DNA of 64,000 bases from CAVSUZ01 sp963795415 (GTDB taxonomy: Bacteria; Pseudomonadota; Alphaproteobacteria; Acetobacterales; Acetobacteraceae): the NCBI GenBank assembly GCA_963795415.1, contig CAWCHQ010000001.1:868001-932000 (forward strand), in the 5' to 3' direction. The translations under genes and the position numbers were made by a program. The notes under the pieces were generated by a model. It did no database searches. It saw nothing but the letters and a program-made list of their open reading frames with translations, and was not told the origin of the DNA. Below are positions 43,238 to 52,444 of the stretch, one piece after another; positions within the stretch are counted from its first letter, which is position 1; each line of letters opens with the position of its first letter.

Positions 43238-45808
43238 TCAAGCGACGAGTTCGGTTTGCACAACTCCGAGTAAGCGGGCCTGAAGGGCTTCGTCTGCCTC
43301 CAGTGCGCGGGCGCTGCCTTCGTAAGCGACCTGGCCGTTGACCAGCACGTAAGCGCGATCGACGATCGGCAGCACGGTTTGTGCGTGGTGCTCCACGATC
43401 ATCATGCTGACCCGGCCGCGCAGCTTCACCAGCGCTCCCATGACTTCGTGAACGATGGCGGGGGCGAGGCCCTCGAAGGGTTCGTCGAGCAGCACTAGTT
43501 TGGCGGGGACCATGAGGGCGCGGGCGATGGCGACCATCTGGCGCTCGCCACCGGAGAGGGTTTCGGCGCGGGAGCGTTGCAACTGGCGCAGACGGGGGAA
43601 GAGGTCGAACGCGTCGTCGAGTGATGCGCCGCCTGGGCGCGCAGCGAGGCGGAGATTTTCCAGCAGAGTCAGATTGGGAAAGAGGCGGCGGCCCTCCGGG
43701 ACGAGGGAGATGCCTGCCCGATTGATTTCGTAGTGCCGCCGGGCAGTGATGTCCTTGCCATCGAAACTGATCTGGCCAGCACTTTTGGCGACCGTTCCGG
43801 TGATGGCGCGCAGGGTAGTGGTCTTGCCCACGCCGTTGCGCCCGAGCAGGGCGACGGCCTCGCCGGCGTAGACGGTGAGGTCGAGGTCGGTCAGGACCTG
43901 GCTGCCGGCATAACCCGCGCGTATTTTCTGAACGCGCAGCAGCGGCACCGGCGAGACCCGGTGTGGCGCGTGTTCGGCGGCGGCGATAACGGTGGGTTTC
44001 TGGGCCTCGCGCGCCGCGCCGAGATAGGCGGTGACGACTTCGGGGTTGCTTGCGACGTCGGCCGGCTTGCCGTCCGCGATCAGCCGTCCCTGGTGCAGCA
44101 CGGTGATGCGGTCGGATAAGGCGAGCACGCGATCGATGTCGTGCTCGATAAGCAGGACGGCGTGGGTTTCGGCGAGCGTGCGGATGAGTTTGCCAACGAT
44201 TTCGCGGTCGGCTTCGGCGAGGCCGGCGAGGGGTTCATCGAGCAGGAGCAGCTTGGCCTCGGTGGCGAGCGTAATTGCGATTTCGAGCAGACGCTGCTCG
44301 CCGTGCGAGAGGTTTTCGCACTGCTCTGCGGCGCGATCGGCAAGACCGACGGCATCGAGCAGGGACCAGGTGCGAGCGTTGACGTCTTCGAGCGAGTAGG
44401 CGTCGCGGAGAAGGTTGCCGGAGAAACGGCTATGCGCCTGGACGGCGACGCGAACGTTTTCGAAGGCGGTGAGGGTGCGGAAGACACTGAGGATCTGGAA
44501 GGATCGCCCGAGGCCGAGGCGGACGCGTTCGAAGACGCGCCTGCGGGTTATATCGTGGCCGTCGAAATGGATGGCGCCGGTATCGGCGTGCAGGAAGCCG
44601 GTGAGCATGTTGAAGAAGGTGGTCTTACCGGCGCCGTTCGGGCCGATGAAGCTGTGGAGTCGGCAAGGGTGCACATCGAGGGCGAGGTCCTGGGCGGTGA
44701 CCAGCGATCCGAAGCGCTTGGAGAGATTGCGTACCGTCAGGATCGGCCGGGACGGGTCGAGGTTGGGATGGACGTTCAGCCAGGGGGCGATGACGGCGGG
44801 GCGAGGCGGAATTTCGGGGCGGGTGAGGGTCCAGCGCTGGCGGCCCATCAGGCGCTGCACAAGCCCTTGGATCCCCTCGGGCGAGCCCAGGGCAAAGACG
44901 AGAATGATGGGGGCAAAGATCAGCCACCAGTTCTCAGTGAGGGTGGAGAGCTTGTCCTGCAGGAGAACGAAGGCGATGGCTCCCCAAAGCGGGCCGAGGA
45001 AGTGGTGGACGCCGCCCAGCACGGTCATCAGGAGCGCGTCGCCGGCGTGCTGCCAGCCGAGATTATCGGCGTAGGCTCCGCGGAGCATGAAGGCGAGCAG
45101 GGCTCCGGCGTAGCCGAGCACCGCGGCCATCACGATGAAGGATGTTAGTTTCAGACGGAACGGGTTGTAGCCGAGCCCGAGGACGCGCTGTTCGTTGTCC
45201 CGCAGCGCCTGGAGCGTGCGGCCGAACGGCGCGTGGGCGACGCGCCAGAGGAACCACATGCCGATGACGACGGTAGCAAGGACGAAGCCGTGGAAGACGG
45301 CGGAGTTGGCCAGCATCGGGCGCGGGACGCCTTGCAGTCCGTTCTCGCCGCCGGTGAGGTCGGTCCATTTATAGGCGATTTCGAAAGCGATCTGGGAAAA
45401 GGCGAGGGTCAACAGCGAGAAATAGAGGCCGCGCCGGCGGAGGATGATAAAGCCGATGATGGCGGCCAGCACGATGGAGAAGGCGATGCAGAAGACGAAC
45501 GCCTCCAGTTCGTTGGTAAAGACGCGCTTCATGCTGACGGCGGCGGCATAGGTGGCGCAACCAAAGAAGACGGAGGCGCCGAAGGGGACCAGGCCGGTGT
45601 AGCCGACCAGCAGATTCACGCCGGCGCCGTAGAGCGTGTAGATGGCGATTTCGGTGATCAGGCTTTCGGGGGCGCCGAGGGCCGCCCAGAGCAGGGTGAG
45701 GGTGACGAGTACGGCGGCGACCCAGATGACGGGATGGCGTGCGCGGCTGAGCGGGCCCGGGCGGAAGGTCGTGACGGAACCGCCGACACTTTCGGCGCCC
45801 TGTATCAT
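43238..45808 (-). CDS. LivM-LivG-LivF fusion protein (branched-chain amino acid ABC transporter)
   Basis: 856 residues holding three usually separate proteins. Residues about 1-330 are a LivM permease (GVNLLVGYTGLVPFGASVFFG, helices throughout, ending in FALGSPEGIQGL). About 365-600 are a LivG-type ATPase: Walker A GPNGAGKTT, signature LSHGEQRLLE, Walker B LLLDEPLAGL, LIEHDIDRVL. About 625-850 are a LivF-type ATPase: GRNGVGKTT, LSGGERQMV, LVLLDEPFEGLAP, IVEHHAQ. Linkers of 30 or so residues join them. The first ATPase has H in place of the second signature G (LSHGEQ). It overlaps livH by four bases. Confidence 0.95.
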   Translation of the reverse strand: MIQGAESVGGSVTTFRPGPLSRARHPVIWVAAVLVTLTLLWAALGAPESLITEIAIYTLYGAGVNLLVGYTGLVPFGASVFFGCATYAAAVSMKRVFTNELEAFVFCIAFSIVLAAIIGFIILRRRGLYFSLLTLAFSQIAFEIAYKWTDLTGGENGLQGVPRPMLANSAVFHGFVLATVVIGMWFLWRVAHAPFGRTLQALRDNEQRVLGLGYNPFRLKLTSFIVMAAVLGYAGALLAFMLRGAYADNLGWQHAGDALLMTVLGGVHHFLGPLWGAIAFVLLQDKLSTLTENWWLIFAPIILVFALGSPEGIQGLVQRLMGRQRWTLTRPEIPPRPAVIAPWLNVHPNLDPSRPILTVRNLSKRFGSLVTAQDLALDVHPCRLHSFIGPNGAGKTTFFNMLTGFLHADTGAIHFDGHDITRRRVFERVRLGLGRSFQILSVFRTLTAFENVRVAVQAHSRFSGNLLRDAYSLEDVNARTWSLLDAVGLADRAAEQCENLSHGEQRLLEIAITLATEAKLLLLDEPLAGLAEADREIVGKLIRTLAETHAVLLIEHDIDRVLALSDRITVLHQGRLIADGKPADVASNPEVVTAYLGAAREAQKPTVIAAAEHAPHRVSPVPLLRVQKIRAGYAGSQVLTDLDLTVYAGEAVALLGRNGVGKTTTLRAITGTVAKSAGQISFDGKDITARRHYEINRAGISLVPEGRRLFPNLTLLENLRLAARPGGASLDDAFDLFPRLRQLQRSRAETLSGGERQMVAIARALMVPAKLVLLDEPFEGLAPAIVHEVMGALVKLRGRVSMMIVEHHAQTVLPIVDRAYVLVNGQVAYEGSARALEADEALQARLLGVVQTELVA

Positions 45809-46674
45809 TCAAACCGCTCCCATCGCTCCCCGAGCAGGCCGCGCGGGCGTACCAGCAGGACAAGGGCCATGAACACGTACATGACGGCGTTGGCGGCTTC
45901 CGGCTGGAACTGGATGGTCATGGTGGTGACGACGCCGACCAGCAGTCCGGCGATGACGGCGCCGGCGAAGGAGCCCAGCCCGCCGATGGTGACGACGACG
46001 AAGGCGGGCATGATCGCCCCTTCCTGCATGGCGGGATAGACGGTCCAGAGAGGGGCGGCGAGGACTCCGGCGATCCCTGCGATGCAGCAGCCCAGGCCGA
46101 AGACGGCGGTGAGCACGATGGGAAGGCGGATGCCGAGAAGGCCGACCATTTCGGGATCGCGCGATCCGGCGCGCAGGATTCGGCCGTATGGGGTGAACTG
46201 CATGAAGGCCCAGAGGGCGACGAGCAGAACCACGGTGGCGGCGAAAACGAAGAACCGGTACCTGGTGATCAGCACGGGTCCCCAGAGAAAGATGCCGGAG
46301 AGGAACTCGGGCTGGCTGAAGGGGAGGCCAAGGCCGCCCCACACGACGCGGGTGACCGCCTCGATAAGCAGCGCGAGGGCGAAGGTGACAATCAGGCTGA
46401 CGAGCGGGTCCTTATCGTAGAGATAGCGGATCAGCAGGCGCTCCAGGATCATACCCAGTACGCCGACGCCGAGCGGGGCGAGGATGATCGCGGGCCAGCC
46501 GAATTGATTGACAAGGGTGAGGCCGAAATAGGCGCCCAGGGCGAAGAACGCGCCATGGGCGAAGTTAACGATACCGAGCAGGCCGAAGATGATCGACAGG
46601 CCGATGGCGATGAGGACGTACAGCCCGCCGAGAACGAGGCCGTTGGCGAGCTGTGAGATGAGGAGGGAGGTCAT
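45805..46674 (-). CDS. livH: Branched-chain amino acid ABC transporter permease LivH
   Basis: 289 residues, about eight helices, with the family start NGLVLGGLYVLIAIGLSIIFGLLGIVNFAHGAFFALGAY (NFAHG motif about residue 37) and GILLRAGSRDPEMVGLLGI-like loop GRILRAGSRDPEMV. It pairs with the LivM part of the fused protein to form the channel. Its stop overlaps the fused gene start by four bases (ATGA). Confidence 0.95.
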   Translation of the reverse strand: MTSLLISQLANGLVLGGLYVLIAIGLSIIFGLLGIVNFAHGAFFALGAYFGLTLVNQFGWPAIILAPLGVGVLGMILERLLIRYLYDKDPLVSLIVTFALALLIEAVTRVVWGGLGLPFSQPEFLSGIFLWGPVLITRYRFFVFAATVVLLVALWAFMQFTPYGRILRAGSRDPEMVGLLGIRLPIVLTAVFGLGCCIAGIAGVLAAPLWTVYPAMQEGAIMPAFVVVTIGGLGSFAGAVIAGLLVGVVTTMTIQFQPEAANAVMYVFMALVLLVRPRGLLGERWERFE

Positions 46675-46793
46675 GCGGTTAGCGTGGCTTGGCCGGTGCC
46701 CAGGCGAGCCGGAGATTGCTTCGCCGCCCTTGGATAGATGGCCGGGTCAAGCCGGGCCATGACGGGAGGGGCCGGAGCTAATTGCAGGCCGCA

Positions 46794-48041
46794 TCAGCTG
46801 CTGGGCATTTTGCAGCCATTGTCGCCGAAGATCTTGCCGAGATCGGCGGAATTTTCCGGGACGGTGCCCTTCACGTCGAAATAGTCCCACTTATCGGGGA
46901 TATGGTCCTTGACCTGCACCACGAGGTTCTTGGCGAGGAACTGATGATCGGACTTGCGGTAGGAGTACGGATTTTCCGCGGTGCCGCCCTTCCAGTTTTC
47001 CAGCGCCTCGACGATGGCCATGGGCTCGGTGGATTTGGCCATTTCGATGGCCTCGAACAGCGACTTGGCGGTGACCCAGCCCATCCAGGTCTTGTCGGCG
47101 GCGGGCTTGCCGTATTTCTTCTGGAAATCCTCTGCCATTTTCTGCTCGTCGGGCGGGTTGGCGGGGTTCTTGTACCACCAGAGCGAGGTGTAGATTCCGG
47201 TCGCGGCCTGCGGCCCGACGCTCCAGATATCGGTATCGCCGATGGCGATCTCGGCGATCGGGATTTTGCCCTTCATGCCCATCTCGTTCCACTGCTTGAG
47301 GAAGGTGGAGAGATCGCCGGCGGGCACGCCGCCAAGCACCAGGTCGGGATTGGCCGCGCGGATCTTGAGGATGAAGCTGCTGTAGTCGGGGGTGTTGAGA
47401 GGCACTTCATCGTTGCCGACCGGCGTGCCGCCGGCCTTGGCCAGGAGGTCATGGAACGAGCGGTTGATGTCCTGCCCAAAGGCGTATGAGGCGGTGAGGA
47501 AGTACCATTTCTTGCCGTAGCCCATGATGAAGGGCGCGAACATGCGCGCCTGCACCGCGACGGGCGTGTTGAGCCGGAAGGTCCAGCGGTTGCAGTTCTT
47601 GCCGGTGATTTCGGTGGCGGCGGCGTTGTCGATCACCAGCGGGATTTTCAGGTTGGGGGCGGTTGCTTCCTCGGCCAGGCCGTTGGAGCTGAGGGAGCCG
47701 CCGAGGATGGCGACCACCTTCTCCTCCTGCACCAGTTTCTGCATGTTCTGCTGGGCGCCCTGGGGGCTGGGTTCGTCGTACCAGACTATCTGGGCGGGCT
47801 GGCCCATGATCTGGTTGCCGCGCTCCTCGAGGGCGAGATAGGTGCCTTTGGCGAGGTAGTCGGTCTGCGCCGCGATGTCGCCGGTCTTGGCGAGCAGCAG
47901 GCCGATGCGGATCGGGCCGGCGGCCCTGGCGCGGCCGATGAAGGGCATCGGCAGGGCGCTTGCGGCGCCAATCGAGGCGGCGCCCGCCAAGATCCGCCGG
48001 CGGGTCAGCCCACGGGTCAGCCCAATCATGCTCAGGCTCAT
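46794..48041 (-). CDS. Branched-chain amino acid-type ABC transporter binding protein (Tat signal)
   Basis: 415 residues. A twin-arginine signal TRRRILAGAASIGAASALPMP (about 13-33) precedes a LivJ-like type 1 binding fold: IRIGLLLAKTGDIAAQTDYLAKGTYLALEE, VAILGGSLSSNGLA, DYSSFILKIRAANPDLVLGG. Hydrophobic amino acids or aromatic/dicarboxylic acids are usual ligands. GGGAGGA lies before the ATG. It leads the operon SBP-livH-livMGF; a gap of about 120 bases to livH may hold a regulatory hairpin. The 3' end is intact. Confidence 0.92.
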   Translation of the reverse strand: MSLSMIGLTRGLTRRRILAGAASIGAASALPMPFIGRARAAGPIRIGLLLAKTGDIAAQTDYLAKGTYLALEERGNQIMGQPAQIVWYDEPSPQGAQQNMQKLVQEEKVVAILGGSLSSNGLAEEATAPNLKIPLVIDNAAATEITGKNCNRWTFRLNTPVAVQARMFAPFIMGYGKKWYFLTASYAFGQDINRSFHDLLAKAGGTPVGNDEVPLNTPDYSSFILKIRAANPDLVLGGVPAGDLSTFLKQWNEMGMKGKIPIAEIAIGDTDIWSVGPQAATGIYTSLWWYKNPANPPDEQKMAEDFQKKYGKPAADKTWMGWVTAKSLFEAIEMAKSTEPMAIVEALENWKGGTAENPYSYRKSDHQFLAKNLVVQVKDHIPDKWDYFDVKGTVPENSADLGKIFGDNGCKMPSS

Positions 48042-48194
48042 GTATCCTCCCTGGTGGATGCGCGCCCCGTTCCCGGCACGCCGATAGCGGGGCTATGGTA
48101 GAACCGAAAACGGTCCGCAAGGCAAAGGCACGGCGAAGCGCGGCGGCTCCGCAGCTAACGCTTCTCTGCGATCGGATACCGGAGGGAGACCAAG

Positions 48195-49013
48195 ATGGCG
48201 GGAGAGGGGCAGGACTGGCTGGGATTGGGCGGCCGGGTCGGCGTGGTGACGGGTGGGGGCGGCGGGCTTGGCCGGGCGATCAGCGCCGCGCTGTCCTCGG
48301 CGGGGGCACGGCTGGTGCTGCTGGACCGCGATGGGGCGAGCTGCCAGGACGCGGCGGCGGCCATCGGGGGCGCCGCGCTGTGCCTGAAGTGCGACGTGGC
48401 CGATCCGGAGGATGTCGCGGCCGCGGCCGACCGCGTGGCGCGCGAGCATGGCGGGGCGGACATCCTGGTGAACAATGCCGGGCTGCTGCGCCCGGGGCCC
48501 ATCGCGACGCTGACGCTGGAGGAGTGGAACCGGCTGATATCGGTGAACCTGACCGGGTATTTCCTGTGCGCGAAAGCGTTCGGGCGGCAGATGCTGCGGC
48601 GGAAGCGGGGCGCGATCGTGCATGTGGCCTCCATAGCTGCGCGTCATCCGCAGCCGTGGAGTGGGGCGTATTCGGTGAGCAAGGCCGGGGTCGTGATGCT
48701 GTCGCAGCAGCTGGCGGTGGAGTGGGGCCCATCCGGGGTGCGCAGCAATGTGGTGAGCCCTGGGCTGGTGCGGACGCCGATGAGCGAGCCGTTCTACCGG
48801 ATTCCCGAGGTGGCGGAGCGGCGGGCGGAACTGGTGCCGCTGCGCCGGGTGGCGGGACCGCCGGATATTGCCGATGTGGTCACCTATCTTGCGAGCGACC
48901 GGGCGGGCTATGTGAACGGCGAGGATGTATGCGTCGATGGCGGCTTCGGGCGGGTGCTGATGGGCCTGGTGCCTCGTCCGGGGTTCGAGGCGCGGGATGC
49001 GGCCGAGCAATAG
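48195..49013 (+). CDS. SDR family oxidoreductase
   Basis: 272 residues, classical short-chain dehydrogenase. Cofactor motif TGGGGGLGRA (about 20), LVNNAGLLRPG (about 92), catalytic serine in HVASIAARH, YSVSK (tyrosine and lysine, about 158), and the C-terminal AGYVNGEDVCVDGGFG. It would oxidise or reduce an alcohol/ketone with NAD(P). GGAGGGAG lies six bases before the ATG. It is divergent from the Liv binding protein gene, so a shared regulatory region of about 150 bases lies between 48042 and 48194. Confidence 0.93.
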   Translation: MAGEGQDWLGLGGRVGVVTGGGGGLGRAISAALSSAGARLVLLDRDGASCQDAAAAIGGAALCLKCDVADPEDVAAAADRVAREHGGADILVNNAGLLRPGPIATLTLEEWNRLISVNLTGYFLCAKAFGRQMLRRKRGAIVHVASIAARHPQPWSGAYSVSKAGVVMLSQQLAVEWGPSGVRSNVVSPGLVRTPMSEPFYRIPEVAERRAELVPLRRVAGPPDIADVVTYLASDRAGYVNGEDVCVDGGFGRVLMGLVPRPGFEARDAAEQ

Positions 49014-49092
49014 GGATGCTTGCGGCGAAGCGGGCGGCTGTTTAGTGTAGGCCATCTGTTGCGAGTCATTCGCAAAAAGGGGTGGGCCCCGG

Positions 49093-49332
49093 ATGGGCAG
49101 TGAATTCAGCCAGATTGCACGACGATGCGAGCGCGCTGTCGTGACTGCGTACCGGGATCTGCGGATGCGGGGAACGGACGACATGTCGGCGTTCCAGGCG
49201 TGCACGACACTCTATCGGATCCATCATCCGGAAGCCTCGATCGGGGAGGCACGGCGGCTGGTTGCGGAATGGATCGATCATCACGTGGTCCGGGGCGACC
49301 GGACGCCGACGCGGGGGTGTGACTGCAGGTAG
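49093..49332 (+). CDS. Small hypothetical protein
   Basis: 79 residues: MGSEFSQIARRCERAVVTAYRDLRM..., FQACTTLYRIHHPEASIGEARRLVAEWIDHH. It has an amphipathic helix-turn pattern and no membrane segment, and codon use is like its neighbours. I do not recognise a family, but the sequence looks like real protein. Its last residues run into the first unit of the 32-bp repeat array, so the C-terminus may be replaced by element sequence. Confidence 0.5.
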   Translation: MGSEFSQIARRCERAVVTAYRDLRMRGTDDMSAFQACTTLYRIHHPEASIGEARRLVAEWIDHHVVRGDRTPTRGCDCR

Positions 49333-49335
49333 GAC

Positions 49336-49468
49336 TGTACATTTCGGCGGTCTGGCGCCGCCGAAGATGTACCAAACGGCCTTTTTGGGCCGGCCAAAGT
49401 GTACCGAACCGGGTTTTTGGGGGTCGCGAATTGTACCGAATGCCGTTTTGGCGCCGGGTGAAGTGTAC
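49336..49468. repeat. 32-bp periodic array of four units, insertion-element-end-like
   Basis: The motif tgtac occurs exactly every 32 bases at 49336, 49368, 49400, 49432 and 49464. The units share the frame tgtac-(c)-gaa/aaa-...-gg...gccg-aag but differ inside, which suggests protein-binding sites at the end of a mobile element rather than an exact satellite. The array cuts the porin gene at its 3' end. There are no spacers, so it is not a CRISPR array. Confidence 0.65.
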
Positions 49469-49469
49469 A

Positions 49470-50324
49470 CTACCGCCTGATAGTAGACCTGCATCATGAA
49501 CTCGCTCGTGCGCAACGCCGTTGAAGTCGCACCTGGAAAAAAGAATGCACCGGCAAATCGACCTCGGTTCAGGCGCGACCACGCGACCCCGATGCCCATC
49601 GAGTCCGCCGGGGCAAGGGCAACTGCGGTGAGTTCCACCACCGATATACGCATTGACTTCGCCGGCCGGTCACCCGTGTAGCCGTACTGAAGAAAACCGA
49701 TAAGACCACTCGTATCTCCGCCAGGATGCTGATACCAAAGACGTTGGTTGCCGAATGCGTAGAAGCCGGTCGCTCCGTTCTCATATGTAAGATACGGCGT
49801 CAGAAGTCTGCCGGTCTGGCCCCACATCCCCACCCCGACAAGGCCGGGCTTCCCCTGTGCGCCGATCCGCCACTCGTATCCGATCTCGCCGATATTAAAC
49901 TTGTATGTGTTGACATGTGGCTCTGCATAAAGGCCGGTCTGAAAACCTCGCGCATTGTTGCCAACGAAAATGGCGTGGGAAAAATAGATCTGCCTGGTCG
50001 GCTCGAACGTCACCCCCAGCCCGTACGCGGTATTGGGGTATCCTGGTAGCCGGCCGCACAGCGTGGGGTTCAAGCGGGCGCCACATACAGCAGCCCACTG
50101 ATTGTCCAATCCTGCAGATTGGACTGGTTTACGAATACCGGGCTCAAAACGACAGCGAGATCACCGGTCGCGTGGATCTTCCCGAATTTGATAATCAGCT
50201 TGCCATGGAACAACTTCTGGCGCCACCAAAGCTGAAGTTTTCGCCTAGCGCGATCCTGCATCAACGTTTTCGTTAGGTACTGCAACGCTACCTTGCTGGA
50301 GAGCTGCGCGAGAAGGTGCAACAA
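49470..50324 (-). pseudogene. Carbohydrate-selective porin (OprB family) fragment
   Basis: Minus-strand frames give an inner part of an OprB-type porin: WWRQKLFHGKLIIKFGKIHATGDL, NLQDWTISGLLYV, GRLPGYPNTAYGLGVTFEPT, FSHAIFVGNNARG and YKFNIGEIGYEWRI, then GVAWSRLN and MQVYYQAVV. The two frames meet near 50083, where one base is missing. The signal peptide and first strands are lost at the right side and the last strands are replaced by repeat-array sequence on the left, so it is a truncated remnant. OprB porins pass sugars through the outer membrane. Confidence 0.72.
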
Positions 50325-50423
50325 CAGGCGCGGAGTTGCGCACTCCGACTGATCAGATGGCGTTACCCTCTGTCAGGAAACGCCTGGGTGGAATTGAGTA
50401 CAGGCCCGAACGGCGCCCAAAGC

Positions 50424-51401
50424 TCTAAGAGTCCATCCGGGATCATATTGTATTCTGGCAAAGCCTTCTGACCATCAGGCGGATGGACGCCCAGCGCAGG
50501 AATCCAAGAGCGTTTCGATTCAGACATTCCCAATCCTTGGCCAGTCGCCGACACCGGTTCAGCCAGGCGATGCTGCGCTCCACGATCCAGCGCTTGGGTA
50601 GCACCACGAATTTGCCGATATCGGAGCGCTTCACGATCTCCAGGTTGACCTGCTTGCAGGCCACCCGCAGCCCCTGCTGAAACTTCGACCCCTGATAGCC
50701 GCTATCAGCATAGAGCTTCAGCAAAAAGGGAAACAGCCCGAACCGCGAACCCATCAGTAGCAAGCCACCGTCACGGTGCTGAATGTCGGCTGCGTGAATG
50801 ATCGCCTGCATCAGCAGACCCTGGGTGTCGACCAGGATATGCCGCTTCTTGCCGTTGATCTTCTTGCCCGCGTCATACCCCGAGGGATCAATGCAGACCC
50901 TCCTTTTCCGCGCCCTTGACGCTCTGGCTGTCGATGATCCCGGCCGTCGGGCTGGTTTCTCGACCCGCCAGTTCGCGGCACTGCACATACAACGCGTGGT
51001 GGATGCGATCGAGCGTGCCGTCGTCATCCCAGCGTCGGAAATAGTCATTGACCGTACTGCGCGGCGGCAGATCCTTCGGCAGCGATGCCACTGGCAGCCG
51101 GTGCTGAGGATCTACATCAACCCATTGACGATTTGACGCTCATCAACGGTCCGTTTGTTGCCGTCCTTCTTGGCTGGCGGGATCAGCGGTTTGATCAACG
51201 CCCATTCCGGCTCGGTCAGGTCACTGGGGTAGCGCAGCTTGCTGCGGTCGTAGCGCCCGCGGTTCTCGGTGGTCCACATTCGGCACCTCGCCATTCGGTG
51301 CCGCGTACAGACTCACAGCAATCCGAGCCGGGTCAAGGGCCACCGGCCAGTTCAGCCAACCGACGCAAATGACTCGCGATCTTCTCGGATGGACACTTAG
51401 A
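50424..51401 (-). mobile_element. IS5-family insertion sequence, about 978 bp, decayed
   Basis: Ends match as imperfect inverted repeats: tctaagagtccatccg at 50424 against tctaagtgtccatccg (complement of 51386-51401), 15 of 16 identical. Inside lies one transposase gene with a stop and two frame changes. The element separates the OprB and MoaF-like remnants. I could not fix a target duplication. Confidence 0.72.
50443..51294 (-). pseudogene. IS5-family transposase, broken
   Basis: Pieces in order: YDRSKLRYPSDLTEPEWALIKPLIPPAK, a stop after VNGLM, then LPKDLPPRSTVNDYFRRWDDDGTLDRIHHALY and AGIIDSQSVKGAEK (first catalytic D), then GYDAGKKINGKKRHILVDTQGLL, LYADSGYQGSKF (second D) and KRWIVERSIAWLNRCRRLAKDWE (catalytic E). 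All three DDE residues survive, but an internal stop, a missing base (near 51090) and an added base (near 50905) prevent translation. About 280 residues if repaired. Confidence 0.8.
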
Positions 51402-51416
51402 ACACATGGTTCGGAG

Positions 51417-51737
51417 TCATCTTACAAAAGTAAGGGAGCCCTCCAAATTGAGGAATGTGCCGTCTGGCTTCGTAGTGTTTAAGAAGGAATGGCCACCCTT
51501 AAAGTCATATACGTGCACGGCTGTGGTTTTGTCGTTCTCTTGCCAGTATATCAAGTAAATACCTGGCGCGACTTCCTTCATAGTTGGGTTATTGACTGTC
51601 AGGACCACTTGGTCTTTTTTTGGTCCGGACCTTGCGACAAAGCTCAACTTGTCCGGCGTCATATCCATCGTCCACCAGCGCGCCTCGCCATATTTCACCT
51701 CGTAGGAATGCCCGAAAGGTGAGATTGGAGGTGTGGT
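51417..51737 (-). pseudogene. MoaF-like domain protein, N-terminally truncated
   Basis: About 100 residues: SYEVKYGEARWWTMDMTPDKL, APGIYLIYWQENDKTTAVHVYDFKGG and FLNLEGSLTFVR at the stop. The ...YLIYWQE...VHVYDF... pattern is that of the MoaF-related lipocalin-like domain. A stop precedes it in frame at about 51738 and no signal or start is visible, so the first part is missing. It lies between the IS5 element and an IS1634-type fragment. Confidence 0.55.
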
Positions 51738-51789
51738 CTGCGCTCGGCGTCAGGAACAATATGCACGGCGAGCCAGACCCCGATTGCCA

Positions 51790-52197
51790 AGCCTACAACG
51801 TGCCACCACGTTCAGCCAACGCGTCCCTTCGCGTGACGGCGGCAACCGTGCCGACCAGAGTTCGTCCGGTTGCAGTTGGGTCCACAATTCGCCGGCCAAC
51901 CAACACGCACCCCATTGCCGGGGCCGCTGCAGCCGCAGTTGGCTCAGTCGCACATGCACCACATCACAATCCAGCGCCGGCGCCGTGCGGTCCTCCGGGA
52001 ACAGCGCAATCTGCCTGGCGCCGTGGCTGCCTTCGTCAAACGCTTCGATCTTCTGACAGCAAGCCGCCTCTTGCGCGTCGTTGATCTCCCCGAGATACAG
52101 CACCTGCCGCTGCACCGTGCGCCCGGCGGTTCTCGACGATGCTCCGGTAGCAGTGCTTCTTGCCGTCTTTATGGCGAGTCTTGTGGCGCAGGAACAT
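51790..52197 (-). pseudogene. IS1634-family transposase, N-terminal fragment
   Basis: It begins MFLRHKTRHKDGKKHCYRSIVE at 52197, shifts frame near 52125, and continues QRQVLYLGEINDAQEA, RQIALFPEDRT, VRLSQLRLQRPRQWGACWLAGELW and LPPSREGTRW. This matches the start of IS1634-type transposases, which normally exceed 500 residues; the catalytic part is gone. Confidence 0.7.
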
Positions 52198-52444
52198 GCC
52201 GGCAGAGTTCCAAACCGGCGGTCGACGGCGCAAGAGACTTGGTCGGCACCGCTCGCGCTTTTCCGCGGATCGTTCGGGGAAAATCCGCCCTATCCGCACC
52301 CTTCACAGCGACGGCGAAGTCCGAAATTCTTGCGAATCGGAGCGAGTTGCGAAACCCGGGCTAAGTCATACCGCCCTTGTCATGTATAGACGGCCCGCTC
52401 TGGGCAAGGGCAAATCGACAGAACGGCGCGTTGGTCTGGAGCGT
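52198..52444. other. Scar between two transposase fragments
   Basis: No gene seen. The sequence is a junction of element pieces; frames are short and arginine-rich. Confidence 0.4.

Noticed and set aside
44141..45148. 335-codon open frame on the plus strand opposite the Liv fusion
   Set aside because: Antisense shadow of the fused transporter with very biased composition (E/G/D-rich) and no domain.
49336..49468. CRISPR array
   Set aside because: Repeat units are adjacent with no spacers and differ from each other, and no cas gene is present.
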